Positions 1 through 7,856 of a DNA stretch of 64,000 nt are shown in pieces. How positions within the stretch are numbered: the first letter of the stretch is position 1; each line of letters begins with the position of its first letter. Source of the stretch: an uncultured Psychroserpens sp. (GTDB lineage Bacteria > Bacteroidota > Bacteroidia > Flavobacteriales > Flavobacteriaceae); the NCBI RefSeq assembly GCF_947501425.1, contig NZ_CANMVN010000003.1, forward strand, positions 340,798 to 404,797, written 5' to 3'. The notes under the pieces are model-generated. The model had not been told where the DNA came from. It saw only the letters and a program-made list of their open reading frames with translations, and made no database searches. Both the position numbers and the translations under genes were made by a program.

Positions 1-750
1 TTGAATGCCGCTCCTCATCATTTTATAAAACACATTTCAATTGAAGACGACTATAATGTGGGAGCTTTCGAAAAAGATGCTATTGATACGTTAAAAACGC
101 TTTACAAAACACATGAAGTCGTTATTATGGTTGGTGGCTCAGGATTATATGTCAATGCTGTCACCAAAGGCTTAGATACGTTTCCTAAAGTTGATAAATC
201 AATACGTGAAGATCTCAATCAAAAATTAGCCTCTCATGGTTTAGAAGCTCTGCAACTTCAGCTTAAAACATTAGATCCAAAAGCCTATCAAAATATTGCT
301 GTTGATAATCCGCATCGCGTTATAAGAGCCTTAGAGGTTTGTATTGGTAGCGGACAAGCCTACTCTTCATTTTTAACTTCGGAAGAAAAAACCAGAGATT
401 TCAAAACAATAACTATTGGACTTACCGCTGATAGACCTATTATTTATGATAGGATTAATAGACGTGTTGATCTTATGATTGCTGAAGGTTTACTTGATGA
501 AGTAAAACAACTCAAGTCTAAACAACATCTTAATGCACTAAATACAGTTGGCTACAAAGAACTATTTAACTACTTAAATGGTGAATGGGATTTAAAGTTT
601 GCTATTTCTGAGATTAAAAAAAATACCAGACGTTTTGCTAAACGACAACTCACATGGTTCAAAAAAAATGAAGATACGATCTGGTTTGAATTTAATACAG
701 AAGTAGAAACAATTGTTGCAACAATTAACGATGCATTATCTAGCTCTTAA
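1..750 (+). CDS. miaA: tRNA dimethylallyltransferase MiaA, 5'-truncated by window edge
   Basis: Transfers the dimethylallyl group of DMAPP to N6 of A37 in tRNAs that read UNN codons, in the cytoplasm. The visible 249 residues cover the central and C-terminal parts of the family: a PHH motif near residue 5, the GGSGLY motif around residues 45-50, the NPHRVIRALEV helix, and the C-terminal QLTWF segment. The P-loop that should precede this part is missing, so the gene begins left of the window. The TTG at base 1 is an internal codon, not a start. The family usually has about 300 residues. It stands alone before the cold-shock gene, with about 85 bp between them. Confidence 0.93.
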   Translation: MNAAPHHFIKHISIEDDYNVGAFEKDAIDTLKTLYKTHEVVIMVGGSGLYVNAVTKGLDTFPKVDKSIREDLNQKLASHGLEALQLQLKTLDPKAYQNIAVDNPHRVIRALEVCIGSGQAYSSFLTSEEKTRDFKTITIGLTADRPIIYDRINRRVDLMIAEGLLDEVKQLKSKQHLNALNTVGYKELFNYLNGEWDLKFAISEIKKNTRRFAKRQLTWFKKNEDTIWFEFNTEVETIVATINDALSSS

Positions 751-803
751 AGTTTTTTTAAAAAATAAACTATAAAAAACACTTATTTTCAGTTAATTAG
801 AAC

Positions 804-811
804 TACTTTCG
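804..811 (+). promoter_or_regulatory. probable -7 box of the cold-shock gene
   Basis: TACTTTCG matches the Bacteroidota -7 consensus TAnnTTTG at seven of eight positions and lies 25 bp before the ATG at 837. No clear -33 TTG was found at the usual distance. Weak but plausible. Confidence 0.35.
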
Positions 812-836
812 CCACTTAATTAATTTAATATATATT

Positions 837-1028
837 ATGAATAAAGGTACCGTAAAATTCTTCAATAGTTCTAAAGGATTTGGATTTATCACAGAAGAAG
901 GTAACAGTAAAGAACATTTTGTACACATTTCAGGTTTGATCGATGAAGTTCGTGAAGGCGATGATGTAGAATTTGATTTAACAGAAGGAAAAAAAGGATT
1001 AAACGCAGTTAACGTAAAAGTTATCTAA
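837..1028 (+). CDS. Cold-shock protein, CspA family
   Basis: A 63-residue single cold-shock (OB-fold) domain that binds single-stranded RNA/DNA and acts as an RNA chaperone. Visible landmarks are the N-terminal GTVKFFN strand, RNP1 as KGFGFI at residues 14-19 and a degenerate RNP2 (HFVHIS, residues 27-32). The length is typical of flavobacterial Csps (about 63-64 aa). It is monocistronic: its own promoter-like box lies upstream and a strong hairpin terminator follows after 22 bp. Whether it is cold-induced or constitutive cannot be read from the sequence. Confidence 0.92.
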   Translation: MNKGTVKFFNSSKGFGFITEEGNSKEHFVHISGLIDEVREGDDVEFDLTEGKKGLNAVNVKVI

Positions 1029-1050
1029 TATTTTGATATTTTTTTAAAGT

Positions 1051-1081
1051 AAAAAAGCCAATCTAAACGATTGGCTTTTTT
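1051..1081. terminator. Bidirectional intrinsic terminator
   Basis: A perfect 13-bp stem (1051-1063 with 1069-1081) closes a 5-nt loop and is flanked by A-runs on the left and T-runs on the right, so it can work on both strands. It sits between the convergent cold-shock gene (+) and the response regulator (-). Confidence 0.9.
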
Positions 1082-1103
1082 TATTTTTTATTGCTATCAT
1101 GCA

Positions 1104-1814
1104 TTAGGCATCTTGATTAACTACAAGTCTAAACCCTTCACCATGAATGTTCAATATTTCAACATTCTCATCTAACTTTAAGTACTTTCTAAGTTTAGCA
1201 ATATAAACATCCATACTTCTAGATGTAAAATAGTTATCATCTCTCCAGATTTTTGTCAATGCTAATTCACGTGGCATGAGATCATTCTCATGAAGTGCTA
1301 GCATACGTAATAATTCATTTTCTTTAGGAGATAATTTGATTGGATCTTTACCATCAAACTTTAAAAAACGAAGCTTAGAGTTCAAATCAAACTTACCTAT
1401 TTTAAACTCAAACTGTTTACTATCAGCAATTGTATCTGTTGCCTTACGCTGCATTATTGCTTTAATTTTCATTAAAAGCACTTCGCTATCAAAAGGCTTA
1501 TTTAAATAATCGTCTGCTCCAACTTTGTAGCCTTTAAGCACATCTTCCTTCATGGCCTTAGCCGTTAAAAAGATAATTGGTACATCTGTATTCTTTTCTC
1601 TAATTTCTTTAGCTAAGGTAAATCCGTCCTTATAAGGCATCATGACATCCAAAATACAGAGATCGTAATCATCTTTTTTGAATTTTTCGAAACCTTCCAT
1701 TCCGTTTTTAGCATGAACCACATCATAATCGTTCATGTTCAAATAGTCTTTTAAAACTGTTCCGAAGTTTGGATCGTCTTCAACTAAAAGTATTTTCTTA
1801 TTCTGTTCTTCCAT
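1104..1814 (-). CDS. OmpR-family response regulator, RprY-like
   Basis: Two-component transcription factor of 236 residues. The receiver domain (residues 1-120) has the acidic pocket E12-D14, the phosphoacceptor D56 in LDVMMP, T84 and K106. A winged-helix DNA-binding domain of the OmpR type fills about residues 140-235 and ends with GEGFRLV. It follows its cognate kinase with a 4-bp gap, so the two are co-transcribed. Length and architecture match Bacteroides RprY, and I regard it as that orthologue group without certainty. Direct GTTAA repeats upstream of the kinase suggest autoregulation (inference). Confidence 0.9.
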   Translation of the reverse strand: MEEQNKKILLVEDDPNFGTVLKDYLNMNDYDVVHAKNGMEGFEKFKKDDYDLCILDVMMPYKDGFTLAKEIREKNTDVPIIFLTAKAMKEDVLKGYKVGADDYLNKPFDSEVLLMKIKAIMQRKATDTIADSKQFEFKIGKFDLNSKLRFLKFDGKDPIKLSPKENELLRMLALHENDLMPRELALTKIWRDDNYFTSRSMDVYIAKLRKYLKLDENVEILNIHGEGFRLVVNQDA

Positions 1815-1818
1815 AATT

Positions 1819-3396
1819 TTATGATATTAATGGTAGTTTTATTGTGAACGTACTACCTTTCCCTTTTTCACTTTCTACTGATATATAACCTTGGTGGTCA
1901 TCTACAATTCGTTTAACATAAGCTAAACCTAAACCATGACCTTTAACATTGTGTACATTTCCTGTGTGCTCTCTGTAAAACTTTTCAAACACCCGTTTTT
2001 GAACTTGCTTGGACATTCCACTTCCCTGATCTGAAATTTTCAGCAAAATATTATTTCCAACATTTTCTGTATAAACATCTATTTTAGGTTCACCTTCTGT
2101 ATACTTTATAGCATTATCTAAAATATTGACAATTACATTTGTAAAATGCGTTTCATTAGCTAATACTGATGATTTATCAGCTTCTAAATGAGTTTTAACG
2201 TATCCGTTTCTATCTTCAACTATTAATTCAACATGTGTAATCGCATCTTCTACTAGGTCGTGAAGCTTCACTCGTTCCTTACTAATATTGAGTTCATTTT
2301 TTTCTAATTTCGAAATTCGCAATACATTTTCCACCTGAGCGTGCATACGTTTATTTTCGTCTTTAATCATTTTCAAGTAACGCATTACTTTTTCTTGGTC
2401 TCCAATAATTTTAGGGTTCTTTATCGAATCTAATGCCAAATTTATTGTTGCTATAGGTGTTTTGAATTCATGCGTCATATTGTTTATAAAGTCTGTCTTA
2501 ATCTGAGATATCTGACGTTGTTTTATAAGCTGATAGATAGCACTGGAATACGCTAGAATAATGATTGATGTAAATATGATAGACAACACTATCATACCTA
2601 GAATAGAAGAGAGTAAAAACTTTCTTCGCTCTGGAAAATCAACATATAACGTAAACTTACTTTTGTTTTGATTGTCTGCAAAAACAGGAATCCCCATAGT
2701 TGATTTCGTGTTCAGGTAAAAATCATCAGATTGAATCTTAGTCGCTAAATCTTTATCATATATCGCATATTCAAAAGGTGTATCAATACCACTGCTTGCA
2801 AATTGCGATGCCAATAATTCTGATACTTCTTCGTTTGTAATTCTCTTATAAACTGGGTAATTCTTGTAGGCTTTTCGATAATTTTCTTTATAAAACTTTC
2901 GTCCTACTTCATCTAAAGTACTGTAATCTGTGAATTTTTGGCTAGGTCTTAAGCTTACTTTACCATCAATGGAGTTACGCTCAAAAACCTTAGTTTCACT
3001 TATATTAGTGAATCTACTTATGTTTATACTGTCTGTACCAATGTCAAAGAACAATGATGGAACTTTAAAGCTCTCTTCTGCAATAGCATTTTTAAACCTA
3101 ATAGCCTGATTTGTTTCTTCATTGAAAGAATCAAAAATCAAAAGATGTTTGATCTCTGTAGTATCAGGTGTTCGACCATTTGCAATCACTTCTCTATATA
3201 CTCTATCGTAACTGAGAAGTTCTTTATCTTCAATAGCTTTAGAAACCGAAATAAGAGAACGTTTAACATTTAAAGTAAATTGTTTCTCTTCGTTTTTTAA
3301 AGTATTGTTAATAAAAAATGCTTGAACGAAGATGATGCCAATGAGTGATAAACTCATCAAAACCACCAATAAAATGAATAGCTTTTTGCCCATCAT
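1819..3396 (-). CDS. Sensor histidine kinase, RprX-like
   Basis: Inner-membrane kinase of 525 residues that should phosphorylate the adjacent response regulator. A transmembrane helix at about 6-28, a periplasmic sensor region of about 230 residues with no domain I recognise, and a second helix at about 263-288 precede the transmitter. The HisKA motif MTHEFKTP carries H309; the ATPase domain has the N box (N424, N428), DQGSG (456-460) and GHGLGL (486-491). There is no HAMP domain. Tandem ATGs at 3396 and 3393 follow the -7 box almost immediately, so the mRNA may be leaderless from either Met. Length is close to Bacteroides RprX. Confidence 0.9.
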   Translation of the reverse strand: MMGKKLFILLVVLMSLSLIGIIFVQAFFINNTLKNEEKQFTLNVKRSLISVSKAIEDKELLSYDRVYREVIANGRTPDTTEIKHLLIFDSFNEETNQAIRFKNAIAEESFKVPSLFFDIGTDSINISRFTNISETKVFERNSIDGKVSLRPSQKFTDYSTLDEVGRKFYKENYRKAYKNYPVYKRITNEEVSELLASQFASSGIDTPFEYAIYDKDLATKIQSDDFYLNTKSTMGIPVFADNQNKSKFTLYVDFPERRKFLLSSILGMIVLSIIFTSIIILAYSSAIYQLIKQRQISQIKTDFINNMTHEFKTPIATINLALDSIKNPKIIGDQEKVMRYLKMIKDENKRMHAQVENVLRISKLEKNELNISKERVKLHDLVEDAITHVELIVEDRNGYVKTHLEADKSSVLANETHFTNVIVNILDNAIKYTEGEPKIDVYTENVGNNILLKISDQGSGMSKQVQKRVFEKFYREHTGNVHNVKGHGLGLAYVKRIVDDHQGYISVESEKGKGSTFTIKLPLIS

Positions 3397-3397
3397 T

Positions 3398-3405
3398 CAA
3401 ATTTA
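3398..3405 (-). promoter_or_regulatory. -7 box of the kinase/regulator operon
   Basis: On the minus strand this reads TAAATTTG, an exact TAnnTTTG match. It ends one base before the tandem ATGATG, so transcription would start within or at the start codons. Confidence 0.6.
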
Positions 3406-3410
3406 GTATT

Positions 3411-3449
3411 TTAACATTTAGAACTATTAATGTTTAACCTTACATTAAC
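3411..3449 (-). promoter_or_regulatory. GTTAA direct repeats, candidate response-regulator operator
   Basis: On the minus strand GTTAA occurs at 3449-3445 and 3438-3434 (11-bp period) and again at 3415-3411 (23 bp further on). The proximal end of the pair is 28 bp upstream of the -7 box. Direct repeats spaced about one helical turn are the usual target of OmpR-family regulators. Similar repeats precede htrA at 45385-45422 and occur at 42076-42091. Confidence 0.4.
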
Positions 3450-3456
3450 AAATATG

Positions 3457-4056
3457 TTAATTCTTGATTTTTTTGATTTTTTTTAGAATGGACCTATGTG
3501 TTTTAGCAACCTGTTTTTTAGTGTCCTCAAGCTCATCATTTACAATTACAAAATGAGATTTTTTGATCTTTTCTTCATCACTCATTTGGTTTTTTAGTAT
3601 AGCTTCTATCTTAGATCTGTTAGTGTTATCCCGCTCTAGCACCCGTTTGATACGCTCTTCAACATCTGCTGTTACTGTAATTATAAAATCATATTCAGCT
3701 TCCTTATTATGCTCAAAAATAATTGCTGCTTCTTTGATAACATATGGTGCATTTTGTCTTTTCAACCAACGTTTAAAATGAGATCCTACTTTTGGATGGA
3801 CAATTGCATTTATTTTGTCTAAATTCTCTTTATCATTAAATATTTTTGAAGCAATAAATGGTCGGTTTAAAGTATTTCCAATATAAGCTTCTTCTCCAAA
3901 TAGAGCAACTAACTTTCTTCTAATGACTTTAGATCTGTTCATTAATCGCTTGGCTTCAACATCAGCAATGTAGATAGGTATGTCGTATGCTTTAAAAAAG
4001 TTTGCGACAGTAGTTTTTCCGCTACCAATTCCTCCTGTAAGTCCTACAACAATCAT
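3457..4056 (-). CDS. coaE: Dephospho-CoA kinase
   Basis: Catalyses the last step of coenzyme A synthesis, [12 protein letters not shown] phosphorylation of the 3'-OH of dephospho-CoA. The 199-residue protein is full length. It begins with a P-loop GGIGSGKT (residues 8-15), followed by the DxxA segment (ADVEAKRL) and a LID-like region rich in Arg. Its start overlaps the stop of the YbbR gene by 4 bp (translational coupling). It ends just upstream of the RprX-like kinase promoter. With coaBC at 14.9 kb, two CoA-pathway genes are in this window. Confidence 0.95.
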   Translation of the reverse strand: MIVVGLTGGIGSGKTTVANFFKAYDIPIYIADVEAKRLMNRSKVIRRKLVALFGEEAYIGNTLNRPFIASKIFNDKENLDKINAIVHPKVGSHFKRWLKRQNAPYVIKEAAIIFEHNKEAEYDFIITVTADVEERIKRVLERDNTNRSKIEAILKNQMSDEEKIKKSHFVIVNDELEDTKKQVAKTHRSILKKIKKIKN

Positions 4057-5021
4057 TTTACAATTATATATTCTACTTTGTTTTGTTTTAATTTAGCCGA
4101 TTTAATATGGTCTGAATTTATGATCAATTTAGGTGTAAAATATGAAGTTTTGGTTTTTAAAACCGTATTGTAATCACACTCAATCTTAAAATCATGAGGC
4201 TTTACTAATTTATAGTTTTTGAGACTTACGTAATAATAAACCTTCATATACTTAGGAAAATAATTAATCTCAATCGTATTGGGTTTATTCAAAATTGTTA
4301 CTGGAATTTCAAACGTTCCTTCAGTAAATTTTTCAACTTGAGCCTTAACAATTACATTATCTTCGGAAATCTTTAAACGCTCAGACGATTCTGGAAGATC
4401 AAGTTTAACTGGATGGTTTAAATCAGATTTCACATCATTCAAATTGAACGTTTGTGTTTTTATTACATCAATTTTAGAAATTTCTTGTTCAGACCCTATT
4501 ACTTTTACTGAATCTGGCTCTAATACTATATCATAAAGCACATCATAACCTGGAGCATAATTAACCTTAGAACTTAATACTACTGGAACTGTTTTTACAC
4601 TCAAAACACCATAAGGAAATAATAAGGTATCAGGCTTTACTGATACAATCTTTACTGATTGTCCGAGTTGTTGTTTAAAATCATAAGTTCCTTTCTCAGC
4701 TAACCACAAATAAGTATTATCTTTAATACTCGTGTTATTTTTAAAGTCTAAACTATATGTTGGATTATAAAAATAATAGGACAATAATTTGAATCCATTT
4801 GTTGAGACTGTAACATTTACTTGAGGTAAAGTATCTATTGTAATTACATTATTTTCAGGCAGATTCTTATACTCAATTGAAAAAGGAATGGTTTCAACAT
4901 AGGTTTCTGACAGCTTTGTAACTACCAGAATAAAAAATGCTATCAAAAGAAAAAGACCGAAAAGATTAAGTTTCTTATTCTTTATAGATTGTACTACTTT
5001 CGATTTGATATTACTTACCAT
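4053..5021 (-). CDS. YbbR-domain membrane-anchored protein
   Basis: A 322-residue protein with one N-terminal transmembrane helix (about residues 18-36) and an extracytoplasmic region made of YbbR-like beta domains. In Firmicutes the related CdaR regulates the diadenylate cyclase CdaA; the role in Bacteroidota is not established, and no cyclase gene is adjacent here. It overlaps coaE by 4 bp and the glycosyltransferase by 11 bp, so the three genes form one leftward operon. Family assignment rests on general pattern and topology. Confidence 0.75.
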   Translation of the reverse strand: MVSNIKSKVVQSIKNKKLNLFGLFLLIAFFILVVTKLSETYVETIPFSIEYKNLPENNVITIDTLPQVNVTVSTNGFKLLSYYFYNPTYSLDFKNNTSIKDNTYLWLAEKGTYDFKQQLGQSVKIVSVKPDTLLFPYGVLSVKTVPVVLSSKVNYAPGYDVLYDIVLEPDSVKVIGSEQEISKIDVIKTQTFNLNDVKSDLNHPVKLDLPESSERLKISEDNVIVKAQVEKFTEGTFEIPVTILNKPNTIEINYFPKYMKVYYYVSLKNYKLVKPHDFKIECDYNTVLKTKTSYFTPKLIINSDHIKSAKLKQNKVEYIIVK

Positions 5022-6024
5022 TTTTAAAGAATAATTTAGGGAAATGTTCCTTCGGATCTTTATTTAATAAATCAATAGCAATTGTTGATTTTAAAAACCC
5101 ATATCCATATCCGAAGAACTGAATAAAAATAGCCAAAATAGATTGAACAGCCACACTAAGGCTGCGTGTTTGAATGCATGCAAGAATAAATGCTATGACT
5201 AAGTAAGCTAGATATAGAAACAAAAAGAGTTTAAAATTGAGTAAAAACAGCATAGTAGATATAATTAAACCTACTGAAAATACTGTAGGAAACCAGTAAG
5301 TCAATCGCTTTGTTTTAGGATGCCATTTATTAAGTATTGGTCTAACCAATCCAAATTTATGAACTTGTTGATAAAACTTTTTCCAAGAAATACGTCTTTT
5401 ATGAAATACAAAAGCCTCTTTTATTAATACAGTTTGATATCCTAAATTGTGTAATCTAATAGATAGGTCAGGATCTTCTCCTGGATGAATCAAACCAAAG
5501 CCCTTTGAATCAAAAAAAGCCTGCTTAGATATTCCCATGTTAAAGCTTCTTGGCTGAAATTTATCATCAGAAGACTTACCTCCTCTTATACCTCCTGTAG
5601 TTATAAATGAAGTCATAGCAAAGTTGATCGCTTTCTGCAAACTCGTGAAAGATGCATGAGCAGCGTCTGGTCCACCGAAACAATCTACGTATCTAGATGA
5701 TAAATAAGAATGAACAGTTTCTAAATAATGTGATGGTAATAAACAATCGGAATCTAGAATTATAAAATAATTTCCTTTAGCTTTTTGCATGCCATAATTT
5801 CTAGAATCTCCCGGACCAGAATTAGGTTTCGCATAATATGATATCTCTAAACCCTGATCATATTTTTTAATGATATGTTTACAATCTATAGAAGATCCGT
5901 CTTCTACAATTACGATTTCAAAAGGGATATTCCCTTCTAAATCAATAAAACTAGAGAGAAGTTCATCAACTTCATCTGGTCTATTATAGACAGGAATTAT
6001 GAAAGAGAATTGCAATGACATCAT
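5011..6024 (-). CDS. Glycosyltransferase family 2, membrane-associated
   Basis: GT-A fold glycosyltransferase of 337 residues. The N terminus has the family-2 opening FIIPVYNR, then the VEDGSS motif, the DxD-type motif LDSDC, and a GEDPDLSIR acceptor-site motif. Hydrophobic helices near the C terminus (about residues 245-310) should tether it to the inner membrane. I chose the tandem ATG at 6024/6021 rather than the longer frame at 6054 because the extra codons lie inside the upstream gene's terminator hairpin and contain the -7 box. The donor sugar and product are unknown. Confidence 0.85.
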   Translation of the reverse strand: MMSLQFSFIIPVYNRPDEVDELLSSFIDLEGNIPFEIVIVEDGSSIDCKHIIKKYDQGLEISYYAKPNSGPGDSRNYGMQKAKGNYFIILDSDCLLPSHYLETVHSYLSSRYVDCFGGPDAAHASFTSLQKAINFAMTSFITTGGIRGGKSSDDKFQPRSFNMGISKQAFFDSKGFGLIHPGEDPDLSIRLHNLGYQTVLIKEAFVFHKRRISWKKFYQQVHKFGLVRPILNKWHPKTKRLTYWFPTVFSVGLIISTMLFLLNFKLFLFLYLAYLVIAFILACIQTRSLSVAVQSILAIFIQFFGYGYGFLKSTIAIDLLNKDPKEHFPKLFFKNGK

Positions 6025-6030
6025 AGGTGA

Positions 6031-6038
6031 CAAAGGTA
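6031..6038 (-). promoter_or_regulatory. -7 box of the glycosyltransferase-YbbR-coaE operon
   Basis: Reads TACCTTTG on the minus strand, an exact TAnnTTTG match. Six bases separate it from the tandem ATGATG, which predicts a leaderless or nearly leaderless mRNA. The upstream TTG is only 13 bp away, short for a -33 element. Confidence 0.5.
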
Positions 6039-6052
6039 AGTAAAGAAAATAC

Positions 6053-6078
6053 AAAAGCCACCTTAAAGGTGGCTTTTG
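6053..6078 (-). terminator. Intrinsic terminator of the 519-aa T9SS protein
   Basis: A 12-bp stem with a 2-nt centre (AAAAGCCACCTT / AGGTGGCTTTT type) lies just past the stop at 6099 and is followed on the minus strand by T-rich sequence. It also marks the left limit of the glycosyltransferase promoter region. Confidence 0.85.
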
Positions 6079-6098
6079 AAAAACTATTTAAGTTAAGC

Positions 6099-7658
6099 TT
6101 ATTGCTTAAGTATTCTTACAGTTTCTGTTACGTTATCAATAGTAACCTGAACAAAGTAAGCACCTTGACTTAATTCGTTCATGTTGATAACACTCTCTAC
6201 AGTATTAGGAGCAGTTCTTAAAACTTCTTGTCCTAACATATTGTAAATAGATACATTTTGAATATCCTTTTGAGCACTTAATGTTAACTCATTTCTAACT
6301 GGGTTAGGGAAATACGTAAATGTGTTTTCATTTTCAAAAGACTCAACAGATAATGTTGGATCAGTTAAAGATACATCAAAAGTACCTGTATCTGCACCAA
6401 AACCATCAATTACAAAGTAATATGTTGCACCAGCAGTTAAACCAGCTACTTGTAAGTTAGCTTGAAGACCAGCACCATCACCAACAACATTGGCATCATC
6501 ATCCTCATCACAAGCTACCTCTACAGCAGTTGATAAGTCTGTACAATCACCAACAGTGAATAATGTAATTTGTGTGTCGTTTAATGTACCATCACCTGCT
6601 AATTCTTCAGTTTGAATTAAAACTTCACCTGTAACAGGTGCTACGAATGAGAACCAAACCGTATCACTTGCAGATGGTGTACCAAAGTAACATGTACCTG
6701 GAACTTCTCCAGTTTCTACAGAAGCAGCTTCATTTGAATAGAATGCACCAGTTGATGCATCACCAATATTAAGCATGATTGCATTACATGCATCATCATT
6801 TGCAGGAGGTAAAGCAGGTGTTGTAAACGCTGTTCCACCAGACCAAGAACTAAATCCTGCAGTATCACAGTTAGCTCTTACATAAAATACATAATCAGTT
6901 GCATCAGTTAATCCAGCTTCAGTTGCAGCAACAACACCAGCTCCAGTTGAACCAGAGAATAAGAATGTATCAACATCAGGATCACCTCCTGGTGCTAAAA
7001 TTCCCCATTCAAAACCTAAAGTTGCTGTTGGTACATCAGACCAAGAAAAATCTGCAGACGTTGGCGACGTTGGTGTTGCTGTAGCTCCAGCAGGAGATGA
7101 ACATGTAGGTGTTGGTGCAAATGTAAGTGCCCAACTATCAACAGTTCCAACATCTCCACCAGCATCATCACAAACTATTAGGTTCCATACACCATCACCA
7201 GCAGTAGTACCACTATTAAAACCAGCTAAGGCTTCTAAAGGTGCAAAAGTTCCTGTTAATGGATCAGTATTAGCAGTTGGTAACGCTGCAGCTCCATCTT
7301 GTAATACAAGATTCACAAAACCATCTCCATTTCCTGCAACATCGTCAGTTAAAAGTACTGTTACAGCTCCAGAAGGATCCTGTAAACTGATAACAATATC
7401 AGAATTCCAAGTGTGTGTTACATTAAGTGTTACACTCTCAAGAATGTTAGTTGTACCTAATGTACCAACACCAGTAACCGCAGTTGAAGGTAAAGTTAAC
7501 TCATCTGCAGTACCACAAGTAGCAGCAGTTGTACCATTACCATTTTGCATATCCGCAGGATATGTAGCAGGATCACTAGTAGCATCAGATGTGAAGGTTT
7601 GAGCAAAACCTAAACCGCACATCATTACAAAAAGTAAAAGAAAAGTAATTTTTTTCAT
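6099..7658 (-). CDS. T9SS-exported P-domain / FN3-like secreted protein
   Basis: A 519-residue secreted protein with no enzymatic motif. In order: a Sec signal peptide ending FAQ at residue 20; a proprotein-convertase-type P domain (about 45-182, with THTW and WxL(I/V)VCDDAGGD motifs); a fibronectin-III-like domain (about 185-285); a PPC-like beta domain beginning NDDAC (about 285-432); and a T9SS type A sorting domain (about 446-519, FPNPV ... GAYFVQV ... ILKQ). It should be released or anchored at the cell surface by T9SS. It is paralogous to the 1078-aa gene upstream in N- and C-terminal modules. Each has its own terminator. Confidence 0.88.
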   Translation of the reverse strand: MKKITFLLLFVMMCGLGFAQTFTSDATSDPATYPADMQNGNGTTAATCGTADELTLPSTAVTGVGTLGTTNILESVTLNVTHTWNSDIVISLQDPSGAVTVLLTDDVAGNGDGFVNLVLQDGAAALPTANTDPLTGTFAPLEALAGFNSGTTAGDGVWNLIVCDDAGGDVGTVDSWALTFAPTPTCSSPAGATATPTSPTSADFSWSDVPTATLGFEWGILAPGGDPDVDTFLFSGSTGAGVVAATEAGLTDATDYVFYVRANCDTAGFSSWSGGTAFTTPALPPANDDACNAIMLNIGDASTGAFYSNEAASVETGEVPGTCYFGTPSASDTVWFSFVAPVTGEVLIQTEELAGDGTLNDTQITLFTVGDCTDLSTAVEVACDEDDDANVVGDGAGLQANLQVAGLTAGATYYFVIDGFGADTGTFDVSLTDPTLSVESFENENTFTYFPNPVRNELTLSAQKDIQNVSIYNMLGQEVLRTAPNTVESVINMNELSQGAYFVQVTIDNVTETVRILKQ

Positions 7659-7794
7659 ATTTAGTTGAATTTAATTAATAAGTCTTAAAATTATGATAAA
7701 TCTGTAATAAAGTGAAACGAATATTATATAATCGATTAAATACAATAATTGTCGTTGAAATACATACATCTGCTTAACATTCAGTGTATTAAAA

Positions 7795-7825
7795 AAAGAC
7801 CTCGCTTTTATCAAGCGAGGTCTTT
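7795..7825 (-). terminator. Intrinsic terminator of the 1078-aa T9SS protein
   Basis: A perfect 13-bp stem (7795-7807 with 7813-7825) with a 5-nt loop lies about 30 bp past the stop codon. On the minus strand it is followed by a run of Ts. Confidence 0.92.
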
Positions 7826-7856
7826 CATTTATTAAAAATTCAACTATACTATTTGG